Assembly: GCA_002366835.1 (NCBI GenBank)
Contig: DFBZ01000147.1
Span: 81,176 to 102,398 of the forward strand
Length of the DNA: 21,223 nt
From: Gammaproteobacteria bacterium UBA3067
GTDB lineage: Bacteria; Pseudomonadota; Gammaproteobacteria; Pseudomonadales; UBA3067
Reading direction: 5' to 3'
A program made the position numbers and the translations under genes. Position 1 is the stretch's first letter; the number at the start of each line of letters is the position of its first letter. Shown here piece after piece: positions 7,467 to 15,748 of the stretch. The notes below the pieces were generated by a model. It was given only the letters and a program-made list of their open reading frames with translations, did not search any database and was not told the origin of the DNA.

Positions 7467-10400
7467 CTACATTGCAGCCATGGCAGCGGCTTCATCGACA
7501 TCGACAGATACCAGTCTAGAAACACCTGGCTCCTGCATGGTTACACCCATTAGTACATGGGCCATTTCCATTGCCACTTTATTATGACTAATGTAAATAA
7601 ACTGCACATCTTTCGACATCTCTTTTACCAGGCGACAAAATCGCGCAACGTTGGCATCATCCAATGGCGCATCCACTTCGTCCAGCATACAAAAGGGTGC
7701 TGGATTTAAGCGGAAAATAGAAAACACCAGCGCAATAGCTGTCAATGCTTTTTCTCCCCCGGATAGAAGATGAATGGTGCTGTTACGCTTACCCGGCGGC
7801 CGGGCCATAATGGCCACCCCGGTATCCAATAAGTCATCTCCGGTAAGCTCCAGATAAGCATGACCACCCCCAAATACTTTGGGAAAAAGCTCCTGTATTC
7901 CACTATTCACCTTTTCAAAGGTGTCCTTAAAACGTGTCCGCGTTTCTTTGTCAATTTTACGGATGGCGTCTTCCAGAGTTTCCAGCGCTTCAATCAGATC
8001 TGCGTGCTGGGTATCAAGGTAGGACTTTCGCTCGGATTCGGTCTGGTACTCATCAATGGCAGCCAGGTTAATCGCACCGAGGCGGCTGATTCTGGCGGCC
8101 ATTTTTTCAAGCTCTTCTGTCCAGGCCTGCTCTGTCGCTTCTTGTGGCAAGTTTTCCAGTACGGTTGGCAAGTCATACTGCTGCTCTTTTAGTTGCTCAA
8201 GTGCGGTTGAGCGTCTGACTTCAAGCCCTTGCGTTTCGATACGAAGTTTCTCAAGCTCGCTGCGATAGACTTGAATTTGCTGTTCGGCTTCGCTGCGTTG
8301 TTTTTCAAGATTTTGCCGGTTTTGTTCTGCACTTTCCTGCTTGCTGCGCGCCTTGGAAACATTTTCTTCAACCCGCAGGCGCTTTTCCAGCAGCTCTTCG
8401 AGAGTTTCCTGAAGAACTTCGATGGGGTTTTCACCTTCACCCAAGCCTTCAAGCAGGCTTTGTTTACGCTGCTCCAATTGTTGCCGCTGCCCTTTTAAGC
8501 GCTCTAAGGCCATCACGGTGGAATCCAACTGGGACTTCAGCGTTTGGGTTTCCAGCGCTATACGATGGGCATCATCTTTGTGGCTGCGTGCGGTTTGGCG
8601 TATTTCATCAAGAGCAGTGCGGCGCTGATCTCTGATTTCCAGCAGTTCTTCTCGGCGCTGGTTATCTTCCGCCATGATATCCAAGGCATCCTGCAGTACA
8701 AGACGAGATGCCTTAAGTGCCTCTTGGTCGGCCTGCACTTGCTCTTGCGCTTCACGCGTATCACCGTCCAGTCGCTGGCGACGCATGGAGAATTGCTCCA
8801 GCCGCACTTCCTTGGCAGATAGTTGGGCCTTTAAATCTGAGACTTTTCGATTGCCTTGATTAATTTCCTGGCTGATATTTTCCCGCTGCTGTTCGATTTC
8901 CTGCAACTGCTCTCGACCGATTTCGAGCTGCTCAAGCACTTCGGCTTCTTGTTCTTCCAGCACGTCAATTTCAGCACTGAGCTGTTCAATTTGCTGTTTT
9001 CGAGCCAAGACACCGGCTTCGTTATTGTCTTCTTTTTGAATGCGCAGCCAGTTGGGGCCCATCCATAAGCCATCCCGCGTTACGATGGATTCGAGGGAGC
9101 TCAGCTGGCTTCTTAGGGCAAAAGCATCATCGAGAGTGTCAACAGCGTAAATGCCGGAAAGCAGTTGCGTGCCGGCGTGGTCGCTGTTGACGTAATCCAG
9201 CAACTTCGGTGCCTTGCTGTAGAGGGAGTCGAGATTAATGCCTAGTGAAGCGTTAGCCGGTGTTTCGCTGCTTACGAAATGAAGACTACCGCTTAAAGTC
9301 TCAATATTATCACCCAAGCCAGAGACCTGGTCGATACACACTGCTTGTAAACTTTTACCCAGAACCGTTTCTACGGCTGTTTCCCAACCGGACTGCACAT
9401 CGAGCTGATCGGCAAAACGCGGGGCTACATCAAGGGCCTGATCTTGTAGCCACTCAGTGACCTGCGCGCTGGAATCTCCCATGGCAGCCTGCTGCAGGGC
9501 CTCTAGTGAGGCGAAGCGCCCTTTATTGCTTTGTAGTGTGCTTCTCAGTTGATCAAGGTTTTTACTCAGCTGGTTATTATTTTGACGCTGTTGATCCAGT
9601 TCACCGCGAATACTTTGCAGCCGATCTTCTTTGCTTTCGAGAACCAACTGCTCTTCAGAAAGCTGCTCGTCCAGTAGCTGCACATCATCGTTGAGGCCGC
9701 TGTCTTGCAGGGTTTCACGCTCATCAGAAAGGCGCTTTATACGCTCAAGGCCGCGCTGAGTGCTTTGCTCTAGTTGTTCTATACGGGACTGCTCGACCTG
9801 TGCTTTCTGGCTGGACTCTGAGGCGCGGGCATTAAATTGATCCCACTCGCTCTGCCAGGACTGCATGGCTTCTTCAGAAATAAGGAGCTGCTCACTGGAT
9901 TCTTCCTGCTTGGCCTGTAGTAATTCCCACTCAGGCTCCGCCAATAGAACTTGTTCGTTCAGCTCTTCAACTTGGAGCTGGTCAGTTTCGATGTCCTCGA
10001 CGGCTTGACTAAGGGATTCGCTCACTTCAGATAGATCACGCTGTACTTCCTGTTCGCGCTGCTTCTGATGCTGGATATTTTGCTCTAACCGCGCCACTTC
10101 GGCACCCAGGGTGTAGAACTCACTCTGCACGTTGTTAAACTGGTCGCTCAGCTGCGTCCATTCGGCATGGTGTGTTTCCAATGCACTCTCTACGCCTACC
10201 TGTGCGGTAACACGCTCTTCACGCTTTAATTCCAGGTCGCGAATGGTGGCATTGTGGATCTGAATTTTTCCATCAAGGCTACGCCAATGCAGGGCTTGCA
10301 ACTGCGCCTTAAGTAAACGCTCGTCTTCCTTAAAATTCTTATATTTTTCGGCAGTTTGAGATTGTCGATGCAGATGCTGAAGCTGTCGATCCAGCTCTTC

Positions 10401-10994
10401 CCGCACATCGTCAAGTCGATCTAGGTTGTCGCGGGTTCGACGCATACGGTTTTCGGTTTCCCGGCGGCGCTCTTTGTATTTGGAAATACCCGCCGCTTCT
10501 TCGATAAAAACACGCAGGTCTTCCGGCCTTGCTTCAATTAAACGGGAAATCGTACCCTGCTCAATAATGGCGTAACTACGCGGGCCAAGGCCGGTGCCGA
10601 GAAAAATATCTGTGATGTCTTTCCGGCGACAGCGTGTACCATTTAAAAAATAGTGGGACTGACCTTCACGGTTAACACTTCGCTTGGTAGAGATTTCAGA
10701 AAACTTGCCAAATTCACCAGGCAGGGTGCCGTCGCTATTATCAAAAACCAGTTCGATAAAAGCCTGGCCAACCGGCTTACGGCTGGAGGAGCCGTTAAAA
10801 ATAACATCGGTCATGGACTCACCACGCAGATGTTTAGCCGAGCTTTCACCCATCACCCAGCGCACGGCATCAATCACATTGGATTTGCCGCAGCCGTTGG
10901 GGCCAACAATCGCAGTGAGGTTTTGCGGAAGGTTCACCGTCGTCGGATCGACGAAGGACTTAAACCCCGCTAATTTAATACTTTTTAATCGCAT
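7467..10994 (-). CDS. smc: Chromosome segregation/condensation ATPase SMC
   Basis: SMC forms a dimeric ring with ScpA and ScpB that compacts and resolves sister chromosomes. The 1175-residue protein has the full canonical layout. Walker A (GPNGCGKS, 31-38) is in the N-terminal head. A long Glu/Gln/Arg-rich coiled coil spans about 170-500, and a hinge lies at about 515-655. A second coiled coil runs to about 1000. The C-terminal head carries the ABC signature LSGGEKAL (1077 onward) and Walker B CMLDEVD with Asp1105 and Glu1106. The ATG at 10994 has AGGA about 5 nt upstream. Presence of SMC rather than MukBEF, next to zipA and ligA, is usual for Pseudomonas- and Cellvibrio-like gammaproteobacteria. 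A TTGACT near 11093 with weak -10 candidates could belong to its promoter, but this is not convincing. Confidence 0.98.
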   Translation of the reverse strand: MRLKSIKLAGFKSFVDPTTVNLPQNLTAIVGPNGCGKSNVIDAVRWVMGESSAKHLRGESMTDVIFNGSSSRKPVGQAFIELVFDNSDGTLPGEFGKFSEISTKRSVNREGQSHYFLNGTRCRRKDITDIFLGTGLGPRSYAIIEQGTISRLIEARPEDLRVFIEEAAGISKYKERRRETENRMRRTRDNLDRLDDVREELDRQLQHLHRQSQTAEKYKNFKEDERLLKAQLQALHWRSLDGKIQIHNATIRDLELKREERVTAQVGVESALETHHAEWTQLSDQFNNVQSEFYTLGAEVARLEQNIQHQKQREQEVQRDLSEVSESLSQAVEDIETDQLQVEELNEQVLLAEPEWELLQAKQEESSEQLLISEEAMQSWQSEWDQFNARASESSQKAQVEQSRIEQLEQSTQRGLERIKRLSDERETLQDSGLNDDVQLLDEQLSEEQLVLESKEDRLQSIRGELDQQRQNNNQLSKNLDQLRSTLQSNKGRFASLEALQQAAMGDSSAQVTEWLQDQALDVAPRFADQLDVQSGWETAVETVLGKSLQAVCIDQVSGLGDNIETLSGSLHFVSSETPANASLGINLDSLYSKAPKLLDYVNSDHAGTQLLSGIYAVDTLDDAFALRSQLSSLESIVTRDGLWMGPNWLRIQKEDNNEAGVLARKQQIEQLSAEIDVLEEQEAEVLEQLEIGREQLQEIEQQRENISQEINQGNRKVSDLKAQLSAKEVRLEQFSMRRQRLDGDTREAQEQVQADQEALKASRLVLQDALDIMAEDNQRREELLEIRDQRRTALDEIRQTARSHKDDAHRIALETQTLKSQLDSTVMALERLKGQRQQLEQRKQSLLEGLGEGENPIEVLQETLEELLEKRLRVEENVSKARSKQESAEQNRQNLEKQRSEAEQQIQVYRSELEKLRIETQGLEVRRSTALEQLKEQQYDLPTVLENLPQEATEQAWTEELEKMAARISRLGAINLAAIDEYQTESERKSYLDTQHADLIEALETLEDAIRKIDKETRTRFKDTFEKVNSGIQELFPKVFGGGHAYLELTGDDLLDTGVAIMARPPGKRNSTIHLLSGGEKALTAIALVFSIFRLNPAPFCMLDEVDAPLDDANVARFCRLVKEMSKDVQFIYISHNKVAMEMAHVLMGVTMQEPGVSRLVSVDVDEAAAMAAM

Positions 10995-11137
10995 TGTGTC
11001 CTATAGCCAGCTATCTGAATGATGGCCGCTGATTGCCAATCCATTGACGAGGGAGTAGCCAGTCCATGTGGTATATAAGGAGGGGATGTTAGTCAAAATT
11101 TTCCGGCGAAACAATAGCCAGCCTATCAACGGATAGC

Positions 11138-11220
11138 TTCAATATTCAGCTGAAGGCTTTAGTATTGCGCCAAGGGCCTTTTATTCTGCGCTGAAGGCCC
11201 TAGTACCCCACAGAAGGCTA
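11138..11220. repeat. Degenerate ~20-bp tandem repeat (four units)
   Basis: Four imperfect units of 20-22 bp lie between the ccmE stop and the smc promoter region: 11138-11159, 11160-11180, 11181-11200 and 11201-11220. Each carries a version of GAAGGC or AGGGCC near its end, usually followed by TAGTA or TTATT. The units differ at many positions, so they are old or under structural rather than sequence constraint. The last unit abuts the ccmE stop codon. The rest of the spacer 10995-11137 shows nothing recognisable beyond the smc ribosome binding site. Confidence 0.5.
11173..11201 (-). terminator. Hairpin downstream of ccmE
   Basis: AGGGCCTT at 11173-11180 pairs perfectly with AAGGCCCT at 11194-11201 (8 bp, 13-nt loop), about 20 nt past the ccmE stop. 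No T-run follows on the minus strand, so it is not a canonical intrinsic terminator. It may protect the 3' end of the ccm mRNA or act as a weak terminator before smc. Confidence 0.35.
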
Positions 11221-11676
11221 TTAATAAAGCGCTGCGGGCTCTGCCGGTTTATGCCCGGCGGCTTCCAGAGCGGCTTTCACTTCTGGAGACATGTAGTTTT
11301 CATCATGCTTGGCGAGCACCTCTGTTGCTTTGATCACTGCCCCTGCTTGAAGCGGGCCTTTTACCAATATGCCCTGCCCCTCCCGAAACAAGTCGGGCAA
11401 AATGCCCTCGTAATGCACCGTTACATCGGCAACACCATCAGAAATATCAAAAGAAACCTGCAGACCTTTTTCGGCCTGTTTAACGCTACCCTCTACCACC
11501 AGACCACCGGCACGAATGGTTTGCCCAGGTTGTGCTTCGCCCGAAGAAATCTGCGAAGGCGTATAAAAAGCATTAATGTTTTGCCGCAAAGCATAAGTGG
11601 TGAAGCCCACGGCGATGGAAACACCCACCACAATCATAATGACAATAATCAATCGTTGTTTACGAACCGGATTCAT
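11221..11676 (-). CDS. ccmE: Cytochrome c maturation heme chaperone CcmE
   Basis: CcmE is a periplasm-facing, membrane-anchored chaperone. It binds heme covalently through a histidine and hands it from CcmC to the CcmF/H ligase. The ATG at 11676 (151 residues) is chosen over the upstream in-frame start because GAGAGGAAG (11683-11691) lies 6 nt before it and the family starts MNPxRKQRL. One transmembrane helix (about residues 10-31) is followed by the OB-fold domain with the heme site VLAKHDENYM: His124 is the covalent ligand and Tyr128 the axial ligand. The start overlaps the ccmD stop by 17 nt. In most gammaproteobacteria ccmF comes next; here the cluster ends and smc follows. Confidence 0.96.
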   Translation of the reverse strand: MNPVRKQRLIIVIMIVVGVSIAVGFTTYALRQNINAFYTPSQISSGEAQPGQTIRAGGLVVEGSVKQAEKGLQVSFDISDGVADVTVHYEGILPDLFREGQGILVKGPLQAGAVIKATEVLAKHDENYMSPEVKAALEAAGHKPAEPAALY

Positions 11677-11851
11677 TTCGTACTTCCTCTCTAGCAATAC
11701 TGCGTTTTAATTCTTTGACCAAGGTTTTGCGCTTCAAAACGGGGGCTATTACATTGATAGCCAGCACCAGCAAGGTCAGACCATAAGCGGCCCACACATA
11801 AACACCGTGGCCGCCCATATGCAGGACTTCATTAAGACTGGAGAATTGCAT
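11660..11851 (-). CDS. ccmD: Heme exporter protein CcmD
   Basis: CcmD is a small inner-membrane subunit that helps release holo-CcmE from the CcmABC complex. The 63-residue product has the family's N-terminal signature (FSSLNEVLHMGGHGVYVWAAYGLT), one transmembrane helix at about 16-38, and a basic cytoplasmic tail (KRKTLVKELKR). It begins 2 nt after the ccmC stop and overlaps ccmE by 17 nt, so translation is probably coupled along the operon. Confidence 0.95.
   Translation of the reverse strand: MQFSSLNEVLHMGGHGVYVWAAYGLTLLVLAINVIAPVLKRKTLVKELKRSIAREEVRNESGS
11683..11691 (-). promoter_or_regulatory. Ribosome binding site deciding the ccmE start
   Basis: On the minus strand GAGAGGAAG lies inside the end of ccmD, 6 nt before the ATG at 11676. 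It supports that start over the one 21 nt upstream. Confidence 0.7.
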
Positions 11852-11853
11852 CG

Positions 11854-12624
11854 TTAAGCCCCCTTCTCTGCGGCAATGATGTCTTGCACCCAGCGGCTAC
11901 GTCGCTCGCGATCGATGATTTCACAACGGCTGCGCATAATCACTAGAACAGCCAGCAAGAAATAAAAGCCGAGCATCATCACCAGCAGAGGAACCCACAT
12001 ATCTGCTGGCATCGCAGGTTTTTCAGTGAGGGTAAACGTGGCAGGCTGATGCAGGGTGTTCCACCAATCAACGGAATATTTAATGATGGGCAAGTTTACA
12101 ACCCCCACTAAAGCCAAGACAGCCGTAGCTTTGGCGGCAGTTTGCCTATTTTGCATCGCTGAATGCAGAGACATCACACCCAAATAAAGAAATAAAAGGA
12201 TTAGCATGGAGGTGAGCCGAGCATCCCATATCCACCAAGTTCCCCAGGTTGGCTTCCCCCAGATGGCACCGGTGAACAGTGCAATCAAAGTGAAAGATGC
12301 ACCGATAGGTGCGCACACCTTGGCCACTACTTCGGCCATTTTCATTTTCCAAACCAAACCAATACCGCCCGCGACGGCCATCATCATGTAGGTAGATAAT
12401 GCCAAGCTTGCACTGGGCACATGGATATAAATGATGCGAAAACTATTTCCTTGCTGGTAATCCTCGGGCGCAAAAAACAAAGCCATCACCAACCCTGAGC
12501 CGAGCAATAAAACCGCTGCAGCCACAAACCAGGGAAAGAAACGATTGCTGATGTCGTAAAAATAACGGGGCGACCCCAACCGGTGGTAATAAAGCTTAAT
12601 TGTTGTCCAAATTCTATCGATCAA
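11854..12624 (-). CDS. ccmC: Heme-handling membrane protein CcmC
   Basis: CcmC presents heme at the periplasmic face of the inner membrane and loads it onto CcmE, working with the CcmAB ATPase. The 256-residue protein has about six transmembrane helices. It carries the tryptophan-rich WWD domain (WGTWWIWD, 127-134), flanked by the two conserved heme-ligand histidines, His68 (YIHVPSA) and His192 (NTLHQPATF). Length and motifs are standard. It starts 3 nt after the ccmB stop and ends 2 nt before ccmD. Confidence 0.97.
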   Translation of the reverse strand: MIDRIWTTIKLYYHRLGSPRYFYDISNRFFPWFVAAAVLLLGSGLVMALFFAPEDYQQGNSFRIIYIHVPSASLALSTYMMMAVAGGIGLVWKMKMAEVVAKVCAPIGASFTLIALFTGAIWGKPTWGTWWIWDARLTSMLILLFLYLGVMSLHSAMQNRQTAAKATAVLALVGVVNLPIIKYSVDWWNTLHQPATFTLTEKPAMPADMWVPLLVMMLGFYFLLAVLVIMRSRCEIIDRERRSRWVQDIIAAEKGA

Positions 12625-12627
12625 TTT

Positions 12628-13383
12628 TTAATCACCTAAACTTATACGCAAAGAAGCGGCAATGGCAAAAGGAGCCAATACCACCGCCAAGGCCAACATA
12701 GCCATCATCAGGCTCAAGTGAGCACTGTAAGCAAACCCTTCACTCACTGCCTGCACTGCCCCCGTACCTAAAATAAGTACCGGCACGTGCAGCGGCAAGG
12801 CAATAAGAGAAACCAGCATACCGCCTCGACGAATCCCCACGGTTAATGCAGCACCAATCGCGCTGATCAACGCCAATGTGGGCGTACCCAAAAGAAGCGT
12901 CAGCATCAATACCCACAAACCTTCGCCCGAAAGGTTGAGCATTATACTCAATATCGGCGCTAGCAGGGCCACGGGCAAGCCCGTAACCAGCCAGTGGGAA
13001 AATACTTTCGCCACCACCATCAAATACAAAGACGAGGGCGAAAGCAGTAACTGCTCCAAAGTACCGTCTTCAAAATCTTGCAGAAATAAAGAGTCCACCG
13101 CCAACAACGTGGACAACAGTGCCGCTATCCACAATACGCCGGGGGCAATCATTGTCAGTGTCTTAGGGTCAGGGCTAATTCCCAAGGGGAAAAGCGTCAC
13201 TACCATAAGCAAGAAGAACAAGGGGTTCACCCAGTCATTACGATAACGCAGTGAAGCCAAGAGGTCGCGGCGCAAAAGGCGCATAAAAGCCCTGCCTTCG
13301 CTAATCGGCGCCCGCGCCACAAACTCAATATCTGGCACTAAGACCTCTTTACTGTTGGATTGTTCCAAACTCTTAGTGCTCAT
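12628..13383 (-). CDS. ccmB: Heme ABC transporter permease CcmB
   Basis: CcmB is the membrane subunit partnered with the ATPase CcmA. ATP hydrolysis by the pair drives release of heme-loaded CcmE. The ATG at 13383 gives 251 residues and overlaps the ccmA stop by 11 nt. An upstream in-frame start (13440) would run deep into ccmA and is less likely. Six hydrophobic segments follow a cytoplasmic N-terminus containing LLRRDLLASLRYRNDWVNPLFF, the family's usual opening. CcmB is normally about 220 residues, and the extra ~30 residues lie at the very N-terminus before FMRLLRRDL. An internal start is possible, but no alternative ATG lies closer to the family start. Confidence 0.94.
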   Translation of the reverse strand: MSTKSLEQSNSKEVLVPDIEFVARAPISEGRAFMRLLRRDLLASLRYRNDWVNPLFFLLMVVTLFPLGISPDPKTLTMIAPGVLWIAALLSTLLAVDSLFLQDFEDGTLEQLLLSPSSLYLMVVAKVFSHWLVTGLPVALLAPILSIMLNLSGEGLWVLMLTLLLGTPTLALISAIGAALTVGIRRGGMLVSLIALPLHVPVLILGTGAVQAVSEGFAYSAHLSLMMAMLALAVVLAPFAIAASLRISLGD

Positions 13384-14020
13384 AATCAGCAGAAGGGGAT
13401 TTTGGTCGTCCCAGCAACACCTGCTGAAACTTTGCCGCACCCAACTTTAATTCGTGATGTGTCGTTAAAATGACGACCCCGCCCTTTTCTGCATGCGATA
13501 CCAGCAAGGCCTCCAGCTTTTCAACGCCCTTTTTATCAATGGCCGTGAAAGGCTCATCAAGAATCCAAACCTGACGCTGCTCCAGATACAAACGCGCTAA
13601 AGCCACACGGCGCTTTTGGCCCGCCGACAGCGTATAGCAAGGGCTATCCTCATAACCGCGCAGCCCAACTTCCGCCAGAGCATAAAAGTAGTCGGTCTTA
13701 TCTGCAGACGGAGCCAACCAGCGTAAATTTTCCAAAGGACTAAGCTGGGCTTTTATACCGGGCAAATGACCAATAAACGTCAAAGCCTCGGCGTACCCAG
13801 CCCGCTTTTTGTGAATCGACTCGCCGCGCCAGAGCACCTGCCCCGACTCAGCAGGGGCTAGCCCCGTGAGAATACGCAGTAAAGAAGTTTTACCCGAGCC
13901 GTTTTCGCCGCCAATTTGGATGATCGTGCCCGCTTCGGCCTTAAAACTCAGCTTGGAGAAGAGCGGCGTGTGATCACGCACACATTCAAGTTCTTGAATT
14001 TCAATAAGGGGATGATCCAC
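13373..14020 (-). CDS. ccmA: Cytochrome c biogenesis ATPase CcmA
   Basis: CcmA is the ABC ATPase of the CcmABCD complex. It has Walker A GGENGSGKTS, signature LSAGQKRRVALARL, Walker B VWILDEPFTAIDKKG, and the switch His in TTHHEL. The GTG at 14020 (VDHPLIEIQELECVRD) gives 215 residues, normal for the family. An upstream in-frame TTG (14062) would add 14 hydrophobic residues unlike CcmA. Neither start has a strong ribosome site, so the start is less certain than the gene. It is first in the ccmABCDE operon. From memory, the ancestral neighbour upstream in pseudomonads is a FliK-like/FlhB-domain gene pair; here a glycoside hydrolase lies between. Confidence 0.95.
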   Translation of the reverse strand: MDHPLIEIQELECVRDHTPLFSKLSFKAEAGTIIQIGGENGSGKTSLLRILTGLAPAESGQVLWRGESIHKKRAGYAEALTFIGHLPGIKAQLSPLENLRWLAPSADKTDYFYALAEVGLRGYEDSPCYTLSAGQKRRVALARLYLEQRQVWILDEPFTAIDKKGVEKLEALLVSHAEKGGVVILTTHHELKLGAAKFQQVLLGRPKSPSADYEH

Positions 14021-14342
14021 ACTTAGGCCCGTATATAACAACAAAATAAAACCAGCTGGCAATTATGCCGGTCTTGCTTAAAGGATAGCAACCAAGAGCG
14101 GGGAATAAGCAACATCGACTACATTTGCACAAACGGAGACAAGTTTGGAGCAATCACCCCTCGGCAGCCCAGGTTGGCGAGGCTGGGGGCTATTGGCAAC
14201 ACCTATAAGCTCCATAGCGCTGGCAGTGTTGTCGAAATTCGGCGAGAAGGAGCGGACGAGGCTACAGAAGGGAAACGGGAAGAAGCGTAAAACAATGCTA
14301 AGTGCCAAAACTAAGCTTATATTATGTAGTAGCTTATACACT

Positions 14343-14380
14343 TAAATGGACAGAGCCTGCCCCGTGAAACGCTTTGGGTA
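14343..14380 (-). repeat. 38-bp repeat module A, inverted copy
   Basis: The reverse complement of this stretch matches 18231-18268 at 36 of 38 positions. The core reads ACCCAAAGCGTTTCACGGGG. It lies just downstream of the glycoside hydrolase gene, in the opposite orientation to its partner. Confidence 0.85.
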
Positions 14381-14411
14381 CTATTATGGCAAAAGCACCC
14401 AAAGCATTCAC
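14364..14411. other. Long imperfect hairpin overlapping module A
   Basis: GTGAAACGCTTTGGGT (14364-14379) pairs with ACCCAAAGCATTCAC (14397-14411) around a 17-nt loop, with one mismatch and one bulge. It lies 26-73 nt past the hydrolase stop. No T-run follows on either side, so it is not an obvious terminator. The left arm is part of the 38-bp module, and the right arm may be a second degenerate copy of the same sequence. Confidence 0.6.
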
Positions 14412-14436
14412 GGAGCTGACTAGTTTTTACTGAGGA

Positions 14437-15516
14437 CTAATAGTCAAAAGTATTTGCCTTAATGATATCACCGTAAACGCCCCACGCCGGCTTAGGCGTT
14501 CGATCTTGGCGCATCACACCGAAATTCTGCTCTCGTGAGAGACGTTCTTCCGGTCCATCTAGATACTCATAGATGAAAACCCCCATCAGGTTATTATCAA
14601 GCGCAAACTTACTCATCATTTCAATATACTTGGACTGGTTTTCTTCCGTATTTTTATAATCTCCTACTAGATCACTACTCGCATGAAAGCCTGTCTCCAT
14701 AATCAATATCGGCTTCCCACCACTACTTCGAGAAGCAACTCTGATTGCCTCATTAGAAAACTCATAAAACTTTTTTATGTAGCCTTCTTTAGTAGGATTA
14801 AAGCTTGGGTATAAATGTAGGCCAACGATGTCATAATCAATTATATCAGCCACTCTCTCAAGCCAGCGGCCAAAAGTACCGGGAAACATTGGCGTTGCGC
14901 TCAAAACAATTCTGCTGTCGGGATCATGCACCCTTACTACACGACTAAGTGTACGCATGATCTCATCATTTTTATAATCTGGCCAACGCCCTACTCTCCA
15001 CATTGCCACGATGTGTACCCTAGCAAAATTTATCTCATTTTCTAGTGCCCAGTAGTCTATATCCGCACCGTAGCGCTGCACCACTGCTGTGGCGTAATCT
15101 TCGAGCTCCCTTACATAGGCCAAAGTATTTAGCTCTATAGTCCAATTTGGTACAGATGAGCGCACAAGAGGACTGTTATAGCCATTGCCCACTTGAGCAA
15201 ATACCTTCAGGCCGTTCGCTTTTGCTGCGCTCATAACCATGTCGAAGTAGTCAAACTTAAACTCAGCATTCCTTACTGGCTCTATATCTCGCCACGCAAA
15301 ATTAATACTGATCCACTCAACACCGTTATCTGCAATCGTCTTAATATCGTCCTCAGTAAGTTTATAAGTATCAAAGGGGATGTGGTAACCCACTAAACCC
15401 CACATAAAGGGTTCATGTGCCGCATTAGCTGATGCTGTAGTCACCTGAGAGAAAAACAGAAAAATAAACAAATTAAATTTTATAAAAAAATATGAGAAAA
15501 CCTTAGTGAAGGCCAT
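14437..15516 (-). CDS. Secreted clan-A-like glycoside hydrolase
   Basis: This 359-residue protein is predicted to be exported and to fold as a (beta/alpha)8 barrel. The ATG at 15516 is chosen because GGGAG lies about 9 nt upstream and the product then starts with a signal peptide (hydrophobic FFIKFNLFIFLFF, likely cleavage after ANA near residue 32). The in-frame extension to 15594 is repeat-derived DNA. The barrel motifs are clan GH-A-like: NGVEWISINFAWRDIEP early, WALENEINF on strand 4 with Glu161 as candidate acid/base after Asn, and PILIMETGF on strand 7 with Glu274 as candidate nucleophile. GLHLYPSF and the C-terminal KPAWGVYGDI also fit. The exact GH family and substrate cannot be fixed by eye; GH5-, GH39- and GH53-like enzymes share this pattern. 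The gene is visibly more AT-rich than its neighbours and is flanked by interspersed repeats, consistent with acquisition between ccmA and the fliK-like gene. Confidence 0.75.
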   Translation of the reverse strand: MAFTKVFSYFFIKFNLFIFLFFSQVTTASANAAHEPFMWGLVGYHIPFDTYKLTEDDIKTIADNGVEWISINFAWRDIEPVRNAEFKFDYFDMVMSAAKANGLKVFAQVGNGYNSPLVRSSVPNWTIELNTLAYVRELEDYATAVVQRYGADIDYWALENEINFARVHIVAMWRVGRWPDYKNDEIMRTLSRVVRVHDPDSRIVLSATPMFPGTFGRWLERVADIIDYDIVGLHLYPSFNPTKEGYIKKFYEFSNEAIRVASRSSGGKPILIMETGFHASSDLVGDYKNTEENQSKYIEMMSKFALDNNLMGVFIYEYLDGPEERLSREQNFGVMRQDRTPKPAWGVYGDIIKANTFDY

Positions 15517-15617
15517 TTCGCACACTCCCTGAGTCTTTAGGGCAGCTCTGAAAATTGCGTTTTTACCCGATAGCGGCGTCAGCTCCGCACTCAACGCCTT
15601 ATGCAGCCCTTGTACAA

Positions 15618-15686
15618 TCGGCTTTAGCTTCCTGCATCGCTCTCGGCCTCTGTTCCCGACTCAGCTCTACCGGTTCCGTCCATGGA
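15618..15686 (+). repeat. 69-bp repeat module C, copy 1
   Basis: It matches 18280-18348 in direct orientation at 66 of 69 positions. The shared core includes CGCTCTCGGCCTCTGTTCCC. Both copies are intergenic. Confidence 0.9.
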
Positions 15687-15697
15687 GTCGTGCGGAC

Positions 15698-15748
15698 TTC
15701 CGTGCGGTGCTTTATTGCTCTCGAATAAAAACTATAATTTTTAGAGAT
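15698..15748 (+). repeat. 51-bp repeat module B, left inverted copy
   Basis: It matches the reverse complement of 17924-17974 at 47 of 51 positions. The two copies face each other across the fliK-like and flhB-domain genes, with their TTTTTAGAGAT ends pointing inward. Confidence 0.88.

Larger units (their letters stand above)
14063..14436. other. Non-coding spacer between ccmA and the glycoside hydrolase
   Basis: About 375 bases hold no convincing gene; short frames on both strands show no family features. The part nearest ccmA should contain the ccm promoter, but no clear -35/-10 pair stands out on the minus strand. The part nearest the hydrolase contains a copy of the 38-bp interspersed repeat and a long imperfect hairpin. 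Confidence 0.6.

Noticed and set aside
11138..11220. CRISPR-like array
   Set aside because: Units are about 20 bp, contiguous and degenerate with no distinct spacers, and no cas genes are present.
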